64,000 nt of DNA from Chryseobacterium luquanense (GTDB taxonomy: Bacteria; Bacteroidota; Bacteroidia; Flavobacteriales; Weeksellaceae): contig NZ_JAOVZV010000001.1 of assembly GCF_026460945.1 (NCBI RefSeq), forward strand, positions 496,001-560,000. Direction: 5' to 3'. The position numbers and the translations under genes were made by a program. How positions within the stretch are numbered: the stretch's first letter is position 1; every line of letters starts with the position of its first letter. The notes beneath the pieces were generated by a model. It searched no databases, was not told the DNA's origin, and was given only the letters and a program-made list of their open reading frames with translations. This document shows, in pieces, positions 62,781-64,000 of this stretch.

Positions 62781-64000
62781 TTAGTTTATTGATTTATATT
62801 TCTGAACGAGCTTGATAAACTCCGATCTGTAACCTTGATCATCTCTGCCAATTCCCTGTTTTGCCATACTTTCGATTTCGTTAAGTCCTTTTTTAGTAAT
62901 CAGTTTCGAGTCTCTTAAAACCAATCCGAACCAAGCAACAGACGTTGCAAATTTAAAATCATGACTTGCTGTAGCCATTCTGTAATCTGAATTTTTAATG
63001 ATCTGACTAATTTCCGTGCTCTTATTACTGTCCGGTTTTTTGTATCTGAATTTTACAGTCGCCATTTCTTCCCCGAAACCCGTAGAATTATTAGCTTTAG
63101 AATATTTCATTTTCGTTTCTTTCGGTACAAATTCAGAATTAACATCTGATGGAATGATTTCATACAAAGCTGTTACCGTGTGACCACTTCCCAATTCTCC
63201 GGCATCAATCTGATCATTTTCGAAATCTTCATTTCTCAGTTTTCGGTTTTCATAACCAATCAGACGGTAAGATTTGACGTATTTAGGATTAAACTCAATC
63301 TGAATTTTTACATCTTTGGCAATAGTGTAAATATTTCCCGCAAACTCTTTTCCCAAAAACTTATTGGCTTCCTGCAAATTATCGATATAGCCATAATTTC
63401 CGTTGCCTTTATCGGCCAGAGTTTCGAGTTTATTGTCTTTATAATTTCCCATTCCGTAACCAAGACACGTCAGATAAATTCCAGATTTCCTCTTTTCCTC
63501 AATCAAAGATTGGAGATTGGCTTCGGAAGATGTACCTACATTAAAATCTCCATCCGTTGCCAGAACTACTCTATTGTTTCCACCTTTTATGAAATTTTCT
63601 TTTGATAATTTATAAGCGAGTTCAATTCCTTCCCCTCCTGCAGTACTTCCGCCAGCTTCAAGTTTGTCAAAAGCCTCAAGAATTTTACCTTTTTCTGAAG
63701 CCGGTGTAGAAGGGAGAATAACACCTGCACTTCCTGCATAGGCAACAATTCCTACTTTATCTTTAGAACTCAATTGGTTCAAAAGTATTTTTAAAGACTC
63801 CTTCAGCAATGGTAATTTATTATCGTCACTCATCGACCCCGAAGTATCGATAAGAAAAATGATGTTAGAAGGTGGTAAGTTATTGATAGGAACATTTTTT
63901 CCCTGAAGTCCGATTTTCAATAATTTATGTTTTGGATTCCAAGGTGAATCGCTGTATTCCGTATTAATTGAAAACGGATGCTGAGTTTGTGGCTGCGGAT
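62781..64000 (-). CDS. Von Willebrand factor A domain protein (N-terminus beyond the window)
   Basis: The frame is open to the right edge, so the gene starts outside; 406 codons plus the stop are present. The sequence from the edge, WNPKHKLLKIGLQGKNVPIN, then IIFLIDTSGSMSDDNKLPLL (MIDAS DxSxS), TPASEKGKILEAF and VVLATDGDFNVG are a vWA domain of the YfbK type, followed by a C-terminal domain with ATVKFRYKKPDSNKS and the end YRSEFIKLVQKYKSIN. YfbK proteins are exported lipoproteins in this phylum, with unclear role. The short frame starting with Met is not the gene start. Confidence 0.9.
   Translation of the reverse strand, partial: PQPQTQHPFSINTEYSDSPWNPKHKLLKIGLQGKNVPINNLPPSNIIFLIDTSGSMSDDNKLPLLKESLKILLNQLSSKDKVGIVAYAGSAGVILPSTPASEKGKILEAFDKLEAGGSTAGGEGIELAYKLSKENFIKGGNNRVVLATDGDFNVGTSSEANLQSLIEEKRKSGIYLTCLGYGMGNYKDNKLETLADKGNGNYGYIDNLQEANKFLGKEFAGNIYTIAKDVKIQIEFNPKYVKSYRLIGYENRKLRNEDFENDQIDAGELGSGHTVTALYEIIPSDVNSEFVPKETKMKYSKANNSTGFGEEMATVKFRYKKPDSNKSTEISQIIKNSDYRMATASHDFKFATSVAWFGLVLRDSKLITKKGLNEIESMAKQGIGRDDQGYRSEFIKLVQKYKSIN

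Overview
The window looks like chromosomal DNA of a Chryseobacterium-like member of the Bacteroidota (Flavobacteriia, Weeksellaceae). The grounds are: low G+C; promoters of the TTG-N19/20-TAnnTTTG type; few Shine-Dalgarno sequences; a type IX secretion C-terminal sorting domain; a GldA-type ABC ATPase; SusC/TonB-type barrel proteins; and flavobacterial LytTR, Crp/Fnr and GbsR-like regulators. No rRNA, tRNA, CRISPR array, transposase or phage gene was found. Both window edges cut genes.

Layout. 1-5 kb: the tail of a histidine kinase, a LOV (blue-light type) histidine kinase with an overlapping single-domain response regulator, and a large AsmA/DUF748-like envelope protein. 5-8 kb: a T9SS-exported metallophosphatase with three repeated modules, then a decayed gene. 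8.5-17.6 kb: a leftward run of twelve genes with duplicated modules (three cupins, two carboxymuconolactone-decarboxylase-family proteins, three aldo/keto reductases, flavodoxin, alpha/beta hydrolase, NTF2-like, NmrA-like), facing a divergent AraC regulator. 18.9-30.1 kb: a rightward stress/redox region with dps, a LytTR response regulator, a hybrid kinase with Hpt, SRPBCC-like and lipocalin-like proteins, quinone oxidoreductase, bicupin, YoaK, peroxiredoxin, DsbA-like and a haloperoxidase-type hydrolase.

30-43 kb: a cold-shock gene with a long leader, an outer-membrane barrel, katE-adh, type II NADH dehydrogenase, a Crp/Fnr gene that appears frameshifted, two ferritin-like stress proteins, an SDR and a decayed gene. 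44-53 kb: gldA, adenine deaminase, patatin, dihydrolipoyl dehydrogenase and a sorbosone-dehydrogenase-like lipoprotein. 53.7-57.8 kb: a GH29-GH3 pair with overlapping stop and start. 58-62.7 kb: a leftward group with a GbsR/MarR-like regulator, two pairs of paralogous small membrane proteins, a DCC-family protein, SRPBCC and DUF2071. The right edge holds a truncated von Willebrand A protein.

The strongest new signals are regulatory. (1) A 32-bp element made of two direct repeats 21 bp apart precedes dps, the SRPBCC-lipocalin-quinone reductase operon and the bicupin-YoaK-Prx-DsbA operon. It always sits 26-27 bp before a TAGCTTTAC-like -7 box, and the LytTR regulator encoded beside dps is its likely reader. 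(2) An 18-bp palindrome occurs three times, plus one weaker copy, in the GbsR/membrane-pair locus; at the regulator's own promoter it covers the -33 TTG. (3) Two intergenic arrays share a 41-42 bp tandem unit. (4) A ~120-bp dispersed repeat occurs twice in opposite orientation, each time just after a stop codon.
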